Shown here: positions 32,395 through 40,296 of the stretch, piece by piece
How the letters are laid out: each line of letters starts with the position of its first letter
Position numbering within the stretch: position 1 is the first letter of the stretch
DNA from: Verrucomicrobiaceae bacterium
Lineage (GTDB): Bacteria > Verrucomicrobiota > Verrucomicrobiia > Verrucomicrobiales > Verrucomicrobiaceae
Direction: 5' to 3'
Assembly: GCA_016795375.1 (NCBI GenBank)
Contig: JAEUHJ010000086.1
Span: 1-48,679, forward strand
DNA: 48,679 nucleotides
Program-made: the position numbers and the translations under genes
Notes under the pieces: generated by a model
What the model was told of the DNA's origin: nothing
What the model saw: the letters and a program-made list of their open reading frames with translations, nothing else
Databases searched by the model: none

Positions 32395-33372
32395 ATGAAT
32401 CCCGTCCAACACCTCGATCGGCTGCTCGCCCGACCGGAGCCACTGCTGGCGCTGGCGCCGATGCAGGACGTGACCGATCTCGGTTTCTGGCGGCTGATGG
32501 CACGGCATGGCGGGGCTGATGTCTATTACACGGAGTATTTCCGGGTGCATCCCGACTCGCATCTGGAGAAGGACATCCTGGCCTCGATCACGCACAATCC
32601 GACCGGCAGGCCGGTGGTGGCGCAGATGATCGGCAATGACATCCCTTCGCTTGTGCGCAACGCGAATGAGCTCCAGCAGCATGCCGTGGCGGCCATCGAC
32701 CTGAATCTCGGCTGCCCGGCGCCCATTGTTTACAAAAAATGCGCCGGCGGCGGCCTGCTGCGCGATGTGCCGCGCATCGAGGGCATCCTCGGTGCGCTGA
32801 GGGAGGCAGTGCGTGTGAAGTTCACGGTGAAGACGCGGCTCGGCTTCGATGACACGGAGGCCATCGACGCGCTGGTGCCGCTGTTTGTGAAACATGGCGT
32901 CGATCTGGTCACAATCCACGGCCGCACAGTGACGCAGATGTACCGCGACGGCGTGCGTTATGATTTGATCGCGAAAGCGCGGGCGGGCATCCCCTGCCCA
33001 GTGCTGGCGAACGGCAACATCGGGTCACATGACGACGCGGCGTCAGTCGTGAGGCAGACAGGCGTGCAGGGTCTCATGCTCGGGCGCGGCGCGATCCGCA
33101 ATCCGTGGATCTTTGACCAGATCCGCCAGCACTTCCGCGGCGAAACTGCGAGGCAGCCCTCCGCCGGCGAGAGACTGGCCTATGTGGAGGAGTTGTATGA
33201 GGCCGTGACGACGCCCGGCACGCGTGAACTCGACCAGGTGAACCGCATCAAGAAGCACCTGAACTTTTTCGGAGAGGGCATGGACGATCCGCAAGACTTC
33301 CTCAACGAGATGCGCCGCTGCACGACACGGGCGGGGCTGATGGAGGTTTGTGAGAGGCACTTGAAAGTCTGA
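32395..33372 (+). CDS. dus: tRNA-dihydrouridine synthase
   Basis: 325 residues. Dus enzymes reduce uridine to dihydrouridine in tRNA with FMN and NADPH. The TIM-barrel starts with PLLALAPMQDVTDLGFWRLM (FMN site). VVAQMIGND, AAIDLNLGCPAPIVYKKCAG, FTVKTRLGFDD, LVTIHGRTVTQMY and LMLGRGAIRNPWIF are the conserved blocks, the last binding the FMN phosphate. The NLGCPAP form is closest to the DusC/DusA-like bacterial group; the exact uridine position modified cannot be read. The C-terminal helical domain is complete. It begins at an ATG with no clear Shine-Dalgarno sequence. Confidence 0.93.
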   Translation: MNPVQHLDRLLARPEPLLALAPMQDVTDLGFWRLMARHGGADVYYTEYFRVHPDSHLEKDILASITHNPTGRPVVAQMIGNDIPSLVRNANELQQHAVAAIDLNLGCPAPIVYKKCAGGGLLRDVPRIEGILGALREAVRVKFTVKTRLGFDDTEAIDALVPLFVKHGVDLVTIHGRTVTQMYRDGVRYDLIAKARAGIPCPVLANGNIGSHDDAASVVRQTGVQGLMLGRGAIRNPWIFDQIRQHFRGETARQPSAGERLAYVEELYEAVTTPGTRELDQVNRIKKHLNFFGEGMDDPQDFLNEMRRCTTRAGLMEVCERHLKV

Positions 33373-33445
33373 AAGGCGGCGCAAAAAAAAGCAGGCGTTT
33401 CCCCGTATTGGACATCCCCCGAAGCCTATGCTATCCGCACGCCCC

Positions 33446-35170
33446 ATGTCCCCCGCCAAATCCCTCGCCTCCATGCTGCTTCTGTCTCCCGCGCTGCTGT
33501 GCGCCGCGGAGAAAATTGATTTCATCAAACAAGTCAAGCCGCTGCTCGAAGGCGCCTGCACGCACTGCCACGGCGTGAAGGAGGACAAGGGCGACTTCCG
33601 CATGCACACGCTGGCGGACATCAAGAAGGGCAACGAAAACGGGCCCGGCCTCGTCCCCGGCGATTTGAAGAAGAGCGCGATCTACACGACGCTGCTGCTG
33701 GACGCGGAGGAGGACCTGGTCATGCCGCCGAAGAAGGAAGGGCTGCTGGAAAAGAGCCAGATCGAAGTCATCAAGTCCTGGATCGAACAAGGCGCCAACT
33801 GGCCCGCCGACGTGGTGCTGGAGCAGACGCCGCGCATCCGCTTCGAAAAGCACATCCAGCCGATCCTGGAGGAAAACTGCGTGTCCTGCCACAACGAGAA
33901 GAAGGCGAAGGGCGACTGGATCATCACGACGAAGAAGCAAGCCTTCGGGAGCGGGGAGAACGCGCCGAACATCGTACCCTTCGACCTCAAGCAGAGCGCG
34001 ATCTACCATCTGACCGCGCTCGCAGCCGACGAGGACGACCTGATGCCGCCGAAGAAAAGCGGCGGCCCTTTGCGCAAAGAGGACATCAACCAACTCAAGC
34101 TGTGGATCGAGCAGGGCGCTCCCTGGCCGGACACCGTGAAGCTGACAGCGAAGGAAAAGAAAGGGCCGGCCTCGAACAACCCGGACAACCTGGAGCTGGT
34201 GAAGAAGATCCACGCCTTCATCGTGCAGACCTCAAAGGAGAAGAAGGAGGCCGACATGAAGCCCTACGACACGAAGGTGCCGAAAACGGGCGCGCCGTTC
34301 AGCATGGTGACGATCAAAGGCGGCGAATTCACGATGGGCAGCCCGGAGAGCGAGGCGAACCGCGGAGACGACGAAGGCCCGCAGGTGAAGAAGACGCTCA
34401 AGCCCTTCTGGATGGGCAAATATGAGGTGACCTGGGATGAGTACGAACCCTTCCAGCTCACCAGTGAAGGCCGCAACAAGGACGGCTCCCGCCAGGTGTG
34501 GAAAGCCACCGACAAGCCGGAAGATCTGATCTCGCAGCCGACCCCGCCTTATCAGCCGATGGATTTCGGCATGGGCCGCGAACGCTTCCCGGCCATCTGC
34601 ATGACCCAGCACGCGGCGAACAAATACTGCCAGTGGCTGAGCGCACAGACCGGCCACTTTTACCGCCTGCCGACGGAGGCGGAGTGGGAATACGCCGCCC
34701 GCGCCGGAACGAAGACCGCGTATTTCTTCGGCGACGACGCCGCGCAGCTCAAAGACTACGCATGGTTCTTCGAGAACGCGCCGAACTTCCAATACGCGAA
34801 GGTCGGTGGCAAGAAGCCAAACCCCTGGGGCCTGCACGACATCTACGGCAACGTGTGCGAGTGGTGCCTGGACCAGTACACACCGACGACGCCCGCCGCC
34901 TCAATCCTCGGCGACGACTGGGTGCGCTCAAAGACGCCCTACCCGCACGTCGCCCGCGGCGGCACCTATGACGACGATGCGGAGCTCTGCCGCAGCGCCG
35001 CGCGAAAGTTCTCCGATCCGCTTTGGAAACAGCAGGATCCGCAGCTCCCGAAGAGCATCTGGTATCTGACGGATGCGACATGGCTGGGCTTCCGCATCGT
35101 GCGCCCGCTGGAGATTCCGACGGTGGAGGAAATGTTCGCCGCCTGGAACAACGGCGTGGCGAAGGAGTGA
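33446..35170 (+). CDS. Secreted two-cytochrome-domain / formylglycine-enzyme-fold fusion
   Basis: 574 residues from the ATG at 33446 (an ATG at 33428 is also possible). After a signal peptide come two tandem planctomycete-type cytochrome domains, each with a CxxCH motif (CTHCH and CVSCH) and a later MPPKK block that supplies the distal Met. From about residue 275 a formylglycine-generating-enzyme-like (FGE-sulfatase) domain follows: MVTIKGGEFTMGSPESEANR, FYRLPTEAEWEYAARAGTKT, NPWGLHDIYGNVCEWCLDQY and ARGGTY ... CRSAARK. These domains in PVC bacteria are mostly of unknown substrate. No sulfatase gene is adjacent. The protein should be periplasmic and haem-bearing. Electron transfer into the catalytic domain is inference. 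Confidence 0.88.
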   Translation: MSPAKSLASMLLLSPALLCAAEKIDFIKQVKPLLEGACTHCHGVKEDKGDFRMHTLADIKKGNENGPGLVPGDLKKSAIYTTLLLDAEEDLVMPPKKEGLLEKSQIEVIKSWIEQGANWPADVVLEQTPRIRFEKHIQPILEENCVSCHNEKKAKGDWIITTKKQAFGSGENAPNIVPFDLKQSAIYHLTALAADEDDLMPPKKSGGPLRKEDINQLKLWIEQGAPWPDTVKLTAKEKKGPASNNPDNLELVKKIHAFIVQTSKEKKEADMKPYDTKVPKTGAPFSMVTIKGGEFTMGSPESEANRGDDEGPQVKKTLKPFWMGKYEVTWDEYEPFQLTSEGRNKDGSRQVWKATDKPEDLISQPTPPYQPMDFGMGRERFPAICMTQHAANKYCQWLSAQTGHFYRLPTEAEWEYAARAGTKTAYFFGDDAAQLKDYAWFFENAPNFQYAKVGGKKPNPWGLHDIYGNVCEWCLDQYTPTTPAASILGDDWVRSKTPYPHVARGGTYDDDAELCRSAARKFSDPLWKQQDPQLPKSIWYLTDATWLGFRIVRPLEIPTVEEMFAAWNNGVAKE

Positions 35171-35244
35171 TCCGTGACCGTCCGTTTTTTTGCTCGCCAT
35201 GACTGCGGATGTGCGCTCAATCTGCGGCTTCTTCCGCCACAACC

Positions 35245-36792
35245 ATGACCACATCCAGCACCCCAGCCCCCGCCCCAAAGGGCGCCGTCGCCGCCCTGAT
35301 CGCCGCCTTCCTAGGCTGGCTTTTTGATGGATTTGAGATGGGATTGTTCCCGCTGATCGGCAAACCGGCGCTGCAGGATTTGCTGCCAGAAGAGTCGGCC
35401 ATCGTGCAAGGACAATGGTTCACGGTGATCATCGCGGTGTTCCTCGTCGGCGCGGCGACTGGCGGCGTGTTGTTTGGCTGGCTGGGCGACAAATTGGGCC
35501 GCGTGAAAGCGATGACGCTGGCCATCTTCACCTACGCGATCTTCAGCGGGCTGTGCGCCTTTGTCACGGAGGCGTGGCACTTCGCCGGACTGCGCTTCAT
35601 CGCGTCACTCGGCATGGGTGGCGAATGGGCGCTGGGCGTGGCGCTGGTGAACGAGATCTGGGGCGGGAAAAACCGCGCCTGGATCGCGGGAATGATCGGC
35701 GCGGCGTCGAACATCGGCTTCCTGCTGACCGGACTCATCAGCTGGCAGCTCAATGCCAGCCTGGACATCGTCACGGGCTGGATTCACGCGATGGGCCTGT
35801 CGCCGGAGAACACGGATTATCTGCTGCACAACCGCGCCTGGCGTTTCATCGCCGTCAGCAGCGCCCTGCCGGCGCTCATCAATTTTTTCATCCTGGTGTT
35901 CGTGCCGGAATCCCACAAGTGGGAGGCGGAGAAAAAATCCGGCGGGACATCGCACTGGGCCACGATGGACCTGCTGGGGGTGCTGATCGCCTGCGTGGCG
36001 GCATTGTGCATCACTTATGCATGGTCGCCGATGTGCGCATGGGGGAACACGATGGCGGCCGTCGTGACTGTCGTCGGCCTGGGGGTGGCCTTGTGGGGCT
36101 ATCTGCACCCGGTTCGCAAGTACATGGGCCGGTCGGTGGCGGCAGGCAGCACGAATTCAGCGGAGCATGGCACCATCATGCGGAACCTCCTGGTTGGAGC
36201 AGGCCTGGCCGCAGTGGCGCTGCTGGGCACCTGGGGATCGGCACAACAGGCGGCGCGCTGGGCTTCCGACCTGGCTCCGAAAGGCAGCACGCTGCCGGTC
36301 ATTGACTACGTCGTCATCGCCACCGCGCTGGGGGCCATCCTGGTGACGCTCATCACGCCGCTGGTGGCCGACAAGCTCGGGCGCCGCGTCACCTACACCC
36401 TGCTCTGCGTGGCAAGTCTGGCCACCTCCGTGGGCTTTTTCAGAGTCAATGCCCCCTTTGTGAGCGACAGCATTCCATCGTTGCTGTTGATCAGCGCCTT
36501 TCTGCTGGGTGGCATCACCGCCTCCTTCTATGGCTTTTTTCCGCTCTATTTCCCCGAACTCTTCCCCACCAGTGTCCGCGCCACCGGCCAGGGATTTTGC
36601 TTCAATTTCGGCCGCCTGATCGCGGCCATCGGAGCGCTGCAGCTCGGAAACTTGATGAGCCTTTTCACCTCGAATAAAGCAAGCGCGGTGGAGGCGGCGG
36701 CCAACGCTTACTCAATCTTGTCATGCGTCTATCTTGTTGGAATGGTTTTAATCTGGTTCGCGCCAGAAACCAAAGGACGGGCGTTGCAATAA
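35245..36792 (+). CDS. MFS transporter (sugar/sialate porter-like)
   Basis: 515 residues from the ATG at 35245; earlier in-frame ATGs at 35209 and 35199 cannot be excluded. About 12 hydrophobic segments are visible. GWLGDKLGRVKAMTLAIFTY is the loop 2-3 motif of the major facilitator superfamily and PLVADKLGRRVTYTLLC its counterpart in the second half. FLGWLFDGFEMGLFPLIG at the N-terminus and FPTSVRATGQGFCFNFGRLI near the end resemble the metabolite:H+ and sialate porter groups. The substrate is unknown. It stands alone downstream of the cytochrome/FGE gene (74 nt). Nothing in context names a ligand. Confidence 0.85.
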   Translation: MTTSSTPAPAPKGAVAALIAAFLGWLFDGFEMGLFPLIGKPALQDLLPEESAIVQGQWFTVIIAVFLVGAATGGVLFGWLGDKLGRVKAMTLAIFTYAIFSGLCAFVTEAWHFAGLRFIASLGMGGEWALGVALVNEIWGGKNRAWIAGMIGAASNIGFLLTGLISWQLNASLDIVTGWIHAMGLSPENTDYLLHNRAWRFIAVSSALPALINFFILVFVPESHKWEAEKKSGGTSHWATMDLLGVLIACVAALCITYAWSPMCAWGNTMAAVVTVVGLGVALWGYLHPVRKYMGRSVAAGSTNSAEHGTIMRNLLVGAGLAAVALLGTWGSAQQAARWASDLAPKGSTLPVIDYVVIATALGAILVTLITPLVADKLGRRVTYTLLCVASLATSVGFFRVNAPFVSDSIPSLLLISAFLLGGITASFYGFFPLYFPELFPTSVRATGQGFCFNFGRLIAAIGALQLGNLMSLFTSNKASAVEAAANAYSILSCVYLVGMVLIWFAPETKGRALQ

Positions 36793-36932
36793 GACGCCCG
36801 CGCAGGCCAGCGAACTGGAAACTTTTCTTGCCTTGAGCTCCTTCATGGATAATAATTCATCCATATTAACCTCTCAGATATAAGAAATTCCTTTGGTGAG
36901 CGATAAAAATTTATGGATTCTATGAAATTATC

Positions 36933-36961
36933 TTGAACCTACCTTTGGAACTCGTTACATT
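36933..36961 (+). promoter_or_regulatory. Promoter of the marR gene
   Basis: TTGAAC (36933-36938), a 17-bp spacer and TACATT (36956-36961) form a good sigma-70-type promoter in an AT-rich gap. The predicted start of transcription near 36968 abuts the palindrome at 36970-36986. Confidence 0.5.
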
Positions 36962-36969
36962 ACCCACAA

Positions 36970-36986
36970 TTCGAGATTTTCTCGAA
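36970..36986. promoter_or_regulatory. Palindromic operator at the marR transcription start
   Basis: TTCGAGA (36970-36976) and TCTCGAA (36980-36986) form a perfect 7-bp inverted repeat around TTT, 17 bp in all. This size suits a MarR dimer. It lies at about +1 to +17 and 26 bp before the ATG, so autorepression is likely. Confidence 0.6.
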
Positions 36987-37012
36987 ACCCATAGCTCTAA
37001 GGAACCAACTCC

Positions 37013-37459
37013 ATGATCACCGGCACCAAACAACCCGCCAAAGACCACGCCAAACTGGCAGATTTCATTCTGTTCAGCCAGCGCGAGTTCTTGCTGAATC
37101 TCTCCCGCGAGCTGAACAGGGATAACATCTCCTTTGCCCAGTTCTTCCTCCTCAGCTACCTCGCCACCTCCAAGGAGCTGACCATGACCGACATCGCCCG
37201 CAAAATGGGCCACTCCACCGCCGCCGCCACCGGTCTCGTGGATCGTCTCGAAAAGCTCGGCTACATGGAACGCACCCATGCCATCGACGACCGCCGCAAG
37301 GTGCTCGTCCGCATCACCTCCCGCGGGTTGGAGCTTGTCAGCCGCCTGCGTGACGAGCTGCAAAACCAGGTGGCCTCCGCCATGAGTGAAACCTCCTCTG
37401 AAGACGCCGCCAGCTTCATGACATCCTACCGCACGCTGGATACGGCTCTGACACGCTGA
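37013..37459 (+). CDS. MarR-family transcriptional regulator
   Basis: 148 residues, normal length. The winged helix-turn-helix covers about residues 40-105: FFLLSYLATSKELTMTDIAR, KMGHSTAAATGLVDRLEKLG and YMERTHAIDDRRKVLVRITS, where the DDRRK wing is the family signature. N- and C-terminal helices form the dimer. MarR proteins usually repress themselves and a neighbouring gene and respond to small aromatic ligands or oxidants. An AAGGA 9 nt upstream is a usable Shine-Dalgarno site and supports the ATG at 37013. The upstream promoter and palindrome fit autoregulation. The flanking MFS gene is a possible target but has its own distant upstream region. The ligand is unknown. Confidence 0.9.
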   Translation: MITGTKQPAKDHAKLADFILFSQREFLLNLSRELNRDNISFAQFFLLSYLATSKELTMTDIARKMGHSTAAATGLVDRLEKLGYMERTHAIDDRRKVLVRITSRGLELVSRLRDELQNQVASAMSETSSEDAASFMTSYRTLDTALTR

Positions 37460-37480
37460 AACCCGCCGGACATTTTCAGA

Positions 37481-37514
37481 AGGCGCACGGTTTGTCCGTG
37501 CGCCTTTTTGTTTT
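37481..37514 (+). terminator. Intrinsic terminator of marR
   Basis: AGGCGCACGG (37481-37490) pairs perfectly with CCGTGCGCCT (37496-37505) across TTTGT, followed by a T-rich run to 37514. It lies 22 nt after the marR stop and only 15 nt before the next start codon. Confidence 0.88.
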
Positions 37515-37528
37515 CATGGCAAACAAGC

Positions 37529-38194
37529 ATGATGGATTCCGTTCCCTGGATGACCTTTCCCGCGCTCGCGAACCTGACGGGCTTCGTACATCGTTTCACC
37601 CTCCGGCATCCCGGGATCGATGTGAATGCCGAGCGCGCCGTCGTGGTGGAGAGGCTGTGGGCCTGGCATCGTGGTCAGACGGAGGAAATGGGCTTCCGCA
37701 ACGGCTCTTTGTGCATCGCCGAACAAGTGCATGGCCGGGAAGTCGCGGTTCTTGACACCCCGTCAAGCGGGGCCATCCCCGGCGTCGATGGCATCATCTC
37801 CAATGCCCCGGACCTCGTGATCGGCATTTATGTGGCGGACTGCTGCGCTGTTTATCTCGCCGATCCGCGCACCGGAGCCTTTGGAGTGGTGCATTCCGGC
37901 AAAAAAGGATCGGAAGCCGGCATCACTTCCCATGCGATCGCGAAAATGTCCCGGCACTACGGCACCGATCCGGCCGACCTGCATGTGCAACTCAGTCCGT
38001 GCATCCGCCCGCCGGCTTATGAAATCGATTTTGCCGCGCAGATTCGTCAGCAGACGCTCGACTCTGGCGTTCCCGCCGCGCAGGTGCATGACACAGGTAT
38101 CTGCACGTCTTCGGATTTGCACCGCTTTTATTCCTACCGCATGGAAAAGGGCCGCACCGGGCGCATGCTGGCCCTGCTCGGACGCCCAAGCTGA
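37529..38194 (+). CDS. Laccase-domain protein (YfiH/PgeF family)
   Basis: 221 residues from the ATG at 37529; the ATG at 37550 fits the family N-terminus equally well. The family is now linked to purine nucleoside phosphorylase/deaminase and peptidoglycan-editing roles. Metal-ligand blocks are present: AEQVHGREV (His), YVADCCAVYL (Cys) and GVVHSGKKG (His). The usual HAGWRG is changed to HSGKKG, so the Trp and Arg are lost. SPCIRPPAYEIDF matches the SIGPCCYEV block. The protein otherwise has normal length and order. It precedes ispE by 7 nt, so the two share a transcript. The terminator immediately upstream leaves little room for a separate promoter. Confidence 0.82.
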   Translation: MMDSVPWMTFPALANLTGFVHRFTLRHPGIDVNAERAVVVERLWAWHRGQTEEMGFRNGSLCIAEQVHGREVAVLDTPSSGAIPGVDGIISNAPDLVIGIYVADCCAVYLADPRTGAFGVVHSGKKGSEAGITSHAIAKMSRHYGTDPADLHVQLSPCIRPPAYEIDFAAQIRQQTLDSGVPAAQVHDTGICTSSDLHRFYSYRMEKGRTGRMLALLGRPS

Positions 38195-38201
38195 TCACGC
38201 G

Positions 38202-39041
38202 ATGACCTTTCACTCCCCCGCTAAAATCAACCTCTGGCTGCGCATCCTCGGCAAGCGCAGCGACGGCTTCCACGAGGTGCAGACACGTCTCTGCCAGCTC
38301 GCCTTGGGTGACACGGTGGATGTCGAGCATCTAGGCCCGGGCAAAAACGTCGCGCTGACCTGCTCTGATCCCACGGTGCCTATGGACGAGTCCAATCTCG
38401 CCATGAAAGCCCTGCGTGCTTTTGAGAACCGTACCGGCAGGCAGTCTTCCTGGCGCGTTCATCTGGAGAAAAAAATCCCCGCCGGCGCCGGACTCGGCGG
38501 GGGCAGCAGCAATGCGGCCACGGTGCTCAAGGCATGCAACACGCTCGTCGGCTCCCCCCTCTCCCTGGCGCAGTTGATCGAGCTAGGGGCGCAAATCGGC
38601 TCCGACGTGCCTTGCTTTCTGCTACAGACTCCAGCTGCTGACGGCGCAGGTCGTGGCGAACAGGTCGCACCGGCTGAGTTCGCCTGGAAACTCCCGCTCG
38701 TCCTCATCAAACCCCCGTTCCCCATTCCCACGCCATGGGCATACAAGCACTGGGCCAGTTCAAAGGAAATCCCGAGCGTTCCATACGCCCCGCAGCTCTG
38801 CCCTTGGGGTGCGATGGTCAACGATCTGGAGCGGCCTGTGTTCGAGAAGCATCTCCTCCTCCCCTCCCTCAAAAACTGGCTGCTTGATCAAGGCGAAGTC
38901 CGCGCCGCTCTCATGTCCGGTTCAGGCAGCACCATGTTCGCCATCACCGACACCACGGTACAAGCCGCCGAACTGGCGGAAAAAGCCCGCGAGTGGTGCG
39001 GCGGGACGGCCTGGGTGTGTCCGACAGTGACCGCAGGTTGA
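38202..39041 (+). CDS. ispE: 4-diphosphocytidyl-2-C-methyl-D-erythritol kinase
   Basis: 279 residues. IspE phosphorylates CDP-methylerythritol in the MEP isoprenoid pathway, the same pathway as dxs at the left end of the window. The GHMP-kinase features are clear: FHSPAKINLWLRILGKRSDG at the N-terminus with the catalytic Lys/Asn region, the ATP-binding loop KIPAGAGLGGGSSNAATVL, QIGSDVPCFLL with the catalytic Asp, and LMSGSGSTMFAI near the C-terminus. The length is normal. The ATG at 38202 is 7 nt after the preceding stop. The hairpin at 39075 probably ends the transcript. Confidence 0.95.
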   Translation: MTFHSPAKINLWLRILGKRSDGFHEVQTRLCQLALGDTVDVEHLGPGKNVALTCSDPTVPMDESNLAMKALRAFENRTGRQSSWRVHLEKKIPAGAGLGGGSSNAATVLKACNTLVGSPLSLAQLIELGAQIGSDVPCFLLQTPAADGAGRGEQVAPAEFAWKLPLVLIKPPFPIPTPWAYKHWASSKEIPSVPYAPQLCPWGAMVNDLERPVFEKHLLLPSLKNWLLDQGEVRAALMSGSGSTMFAITDTTVQAAELAEKAREWCGGTAWVCPTVTAG

Positions 39042-39074
39042 AAACGCACCTCGCCTCAGGATCCGATAAAGTTT

Positions 39075-39107
39075 GGGGCCGGGCGGCTCCCGATTCCGCC
39101 CGGCCCC
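39075..39107 (+). terminator. 12-bp hairpin downstream of ispE
   Basis: GGGGCCGGGCGG (39075-39086) pairs perfectly with CCGCCCGGCCCC (39096-39107) across a 9-nt loop, 33 nt after the ispE stop. No T-run follows. It is strong enough to act as a transcript end or a block to readthrough. Confidence 0.55.
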
Positions 39108-39284
39108 TGGTATGATCAACCTCAACTTAATCCCGCCGCGAGGCAGGGTTTCAGTCAACAACCAATCACTCTCAAGACTCAGTTCATGGAGGGCTGATAA
39201 CCTCGCACAAACTGTTGTCTGGTTAGTGACACGGCGGCCTGAAGTGTTGAAAATAGTTGAGAAAAAATTAACCGCCTCGTTCTC

Positions 39285-40046
39285 ATGCCCGCCTCCATGT
39301 CCGCCCACCCCGCGCTCACCCTTGAAGAACAAGCCATCTACGAATGGCAGATGTCGGTGCCCGGCGTGGGCGAAGAAGGCCAGCGCAAGCTCAAATCCGC
39401 CTCCGTGCTCATCTCCCGCGTCGGAGGTTTGGGCGGACTGGTGGCACTCGAGCTGGCTGCGGCGGGCGTGGGAAAACTGGTGCTGGCACACAGCGGCAGC
39501 CTGCGGGCATCTGATCTGAACCGCCAGCTCCTGCAAACCCACGATCACGTCGGCAAACCGCGCATGGAGTCGATCGTGCGTCGGTTGAAGGAGCTTAACC
39601 CGCGCTGCGAAATTGCAGGCGTGGCTGAAAACGTGACAGAGGAAAATGCTGAACAGCTCGTCGCCCAGGCGGACATCGTGGTGGATGCGGCACCGCTGTT
39701 TCAAGAGCGGCTCGCACTGAATGCAGCGGCCGCCCGTGCGCACAAGCCCATGGTCGAATGCGCCATGCACACGCTTGAGGCGAGCGTGACTACTTTTGTG
39801 CCTGGGAAATCGGGATGCCTCGCCTGCTATGTGCCTGAAGTTCCATCTTCGTGGACACGTCAGTTCCCTGTCTTCGGCGCCGTCTCCGGAACTGCCGCAT
39901 GCATCGGCGCGGTGGAGGTCATCAAGCTCATCACTGGCATCGGCGAGCCGCTTGCGGGCGTCTTGCTCTCAATGAATCTCTCAACAATGCAGTTCCGCCG
40001 ACTCAAGCTGCCGAGGCGTGCTGATTGCCCTGTATGCGCGTGTTAA
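39285..40046 (+). CDS. ThiF/MoeB/HesA-family E1-like adenylyltransferase
   Basis: 253 residues; a second ATG at 39297 is possible. This family adenylates the C-terminal glycine of a small ubiquitin-like sulfur carrier (ThiS or MoaD) for thiamine or molybdopterin synthesis. Blocks seen are ASVLISRVGGLGGLVALELA (nucleotide-binding loop), DLNRQLLQTHDHVGKPRMES (with the family Asp-Asn-Arg), ADIVVDAAPLFQERLALNAA and a four-Cys zinc site, CLACYVPE and CPVCAC at the end. All are typical of MoeB/ThiF. No rhodanese domain is present. No thiS, moaD or thiamine gene lies nearby, so the partner is unclear. The 243 bp upstream have no gene I can support. Confidence 0.88.
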   Translation: MPASMSAHPALTLEEQAIYEWQMSVPGVGEEGQRKLKSASVLISRVGGLGGLVALELAAAGVGKLVLAHSGSLRASDLNRQLLQTHDHVGKPRMESIVRRLKELNPRCEIAGVAENVTEENAEQLVAQADIVVDAAPLFQERLALNAAAARAHKPMVECAMHTLEASVTTFVPGKSGCLACYVPEVPSSWTRQFPVFGAVSGTAACIGAVEVIKLITGIGEPLAGVLLSMNLSTMQFRRLKLPRRADCPVCAC

Positions 40047-40165
40047 GCATATCGCAAGGTGCCACACAAAATGCGCAAGTCTCAGCCATCCTTCATACCG
40101 GAACTCTATTCACATCTGCATCGCTTATTCACAGAAATCCGATCCCTTAAAATCCCACATATTGT

Positions 40166-40183
40166 TTCATTTATATTAATGAA
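40166..40183. promoter_or_regulatory. Inverted repeat upstream of smc
   Basis: TTCATT (40166-40171) and AATGAA (40178-40183) surround TATATT, which could be a -10 box. It lies 114 bp before the smc ATG in an AT-rich stretch. Operator or promoter function is only suggested. Confidence 0.3.
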
Positions 40184-40296
40184 CCACAAGATATGGTGAA
40201 AAAACAGGTTCTCTGTTGCGACCACCGGCTGCAGAATGGTTCAATCCACCTCAGCAGCATTTTCGCACGCTTCAACCTTCTGCCTTTCCACCCGCC

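Noticed and set aside
39113..39284. A short plus-strand frame upstream of the ThiF-like gene beginning MINLNLIPPRGRV
   Set aside because: It runs into the ThiF gene in another frame, has no Shine-Dalgarno sequence and no family likeness.
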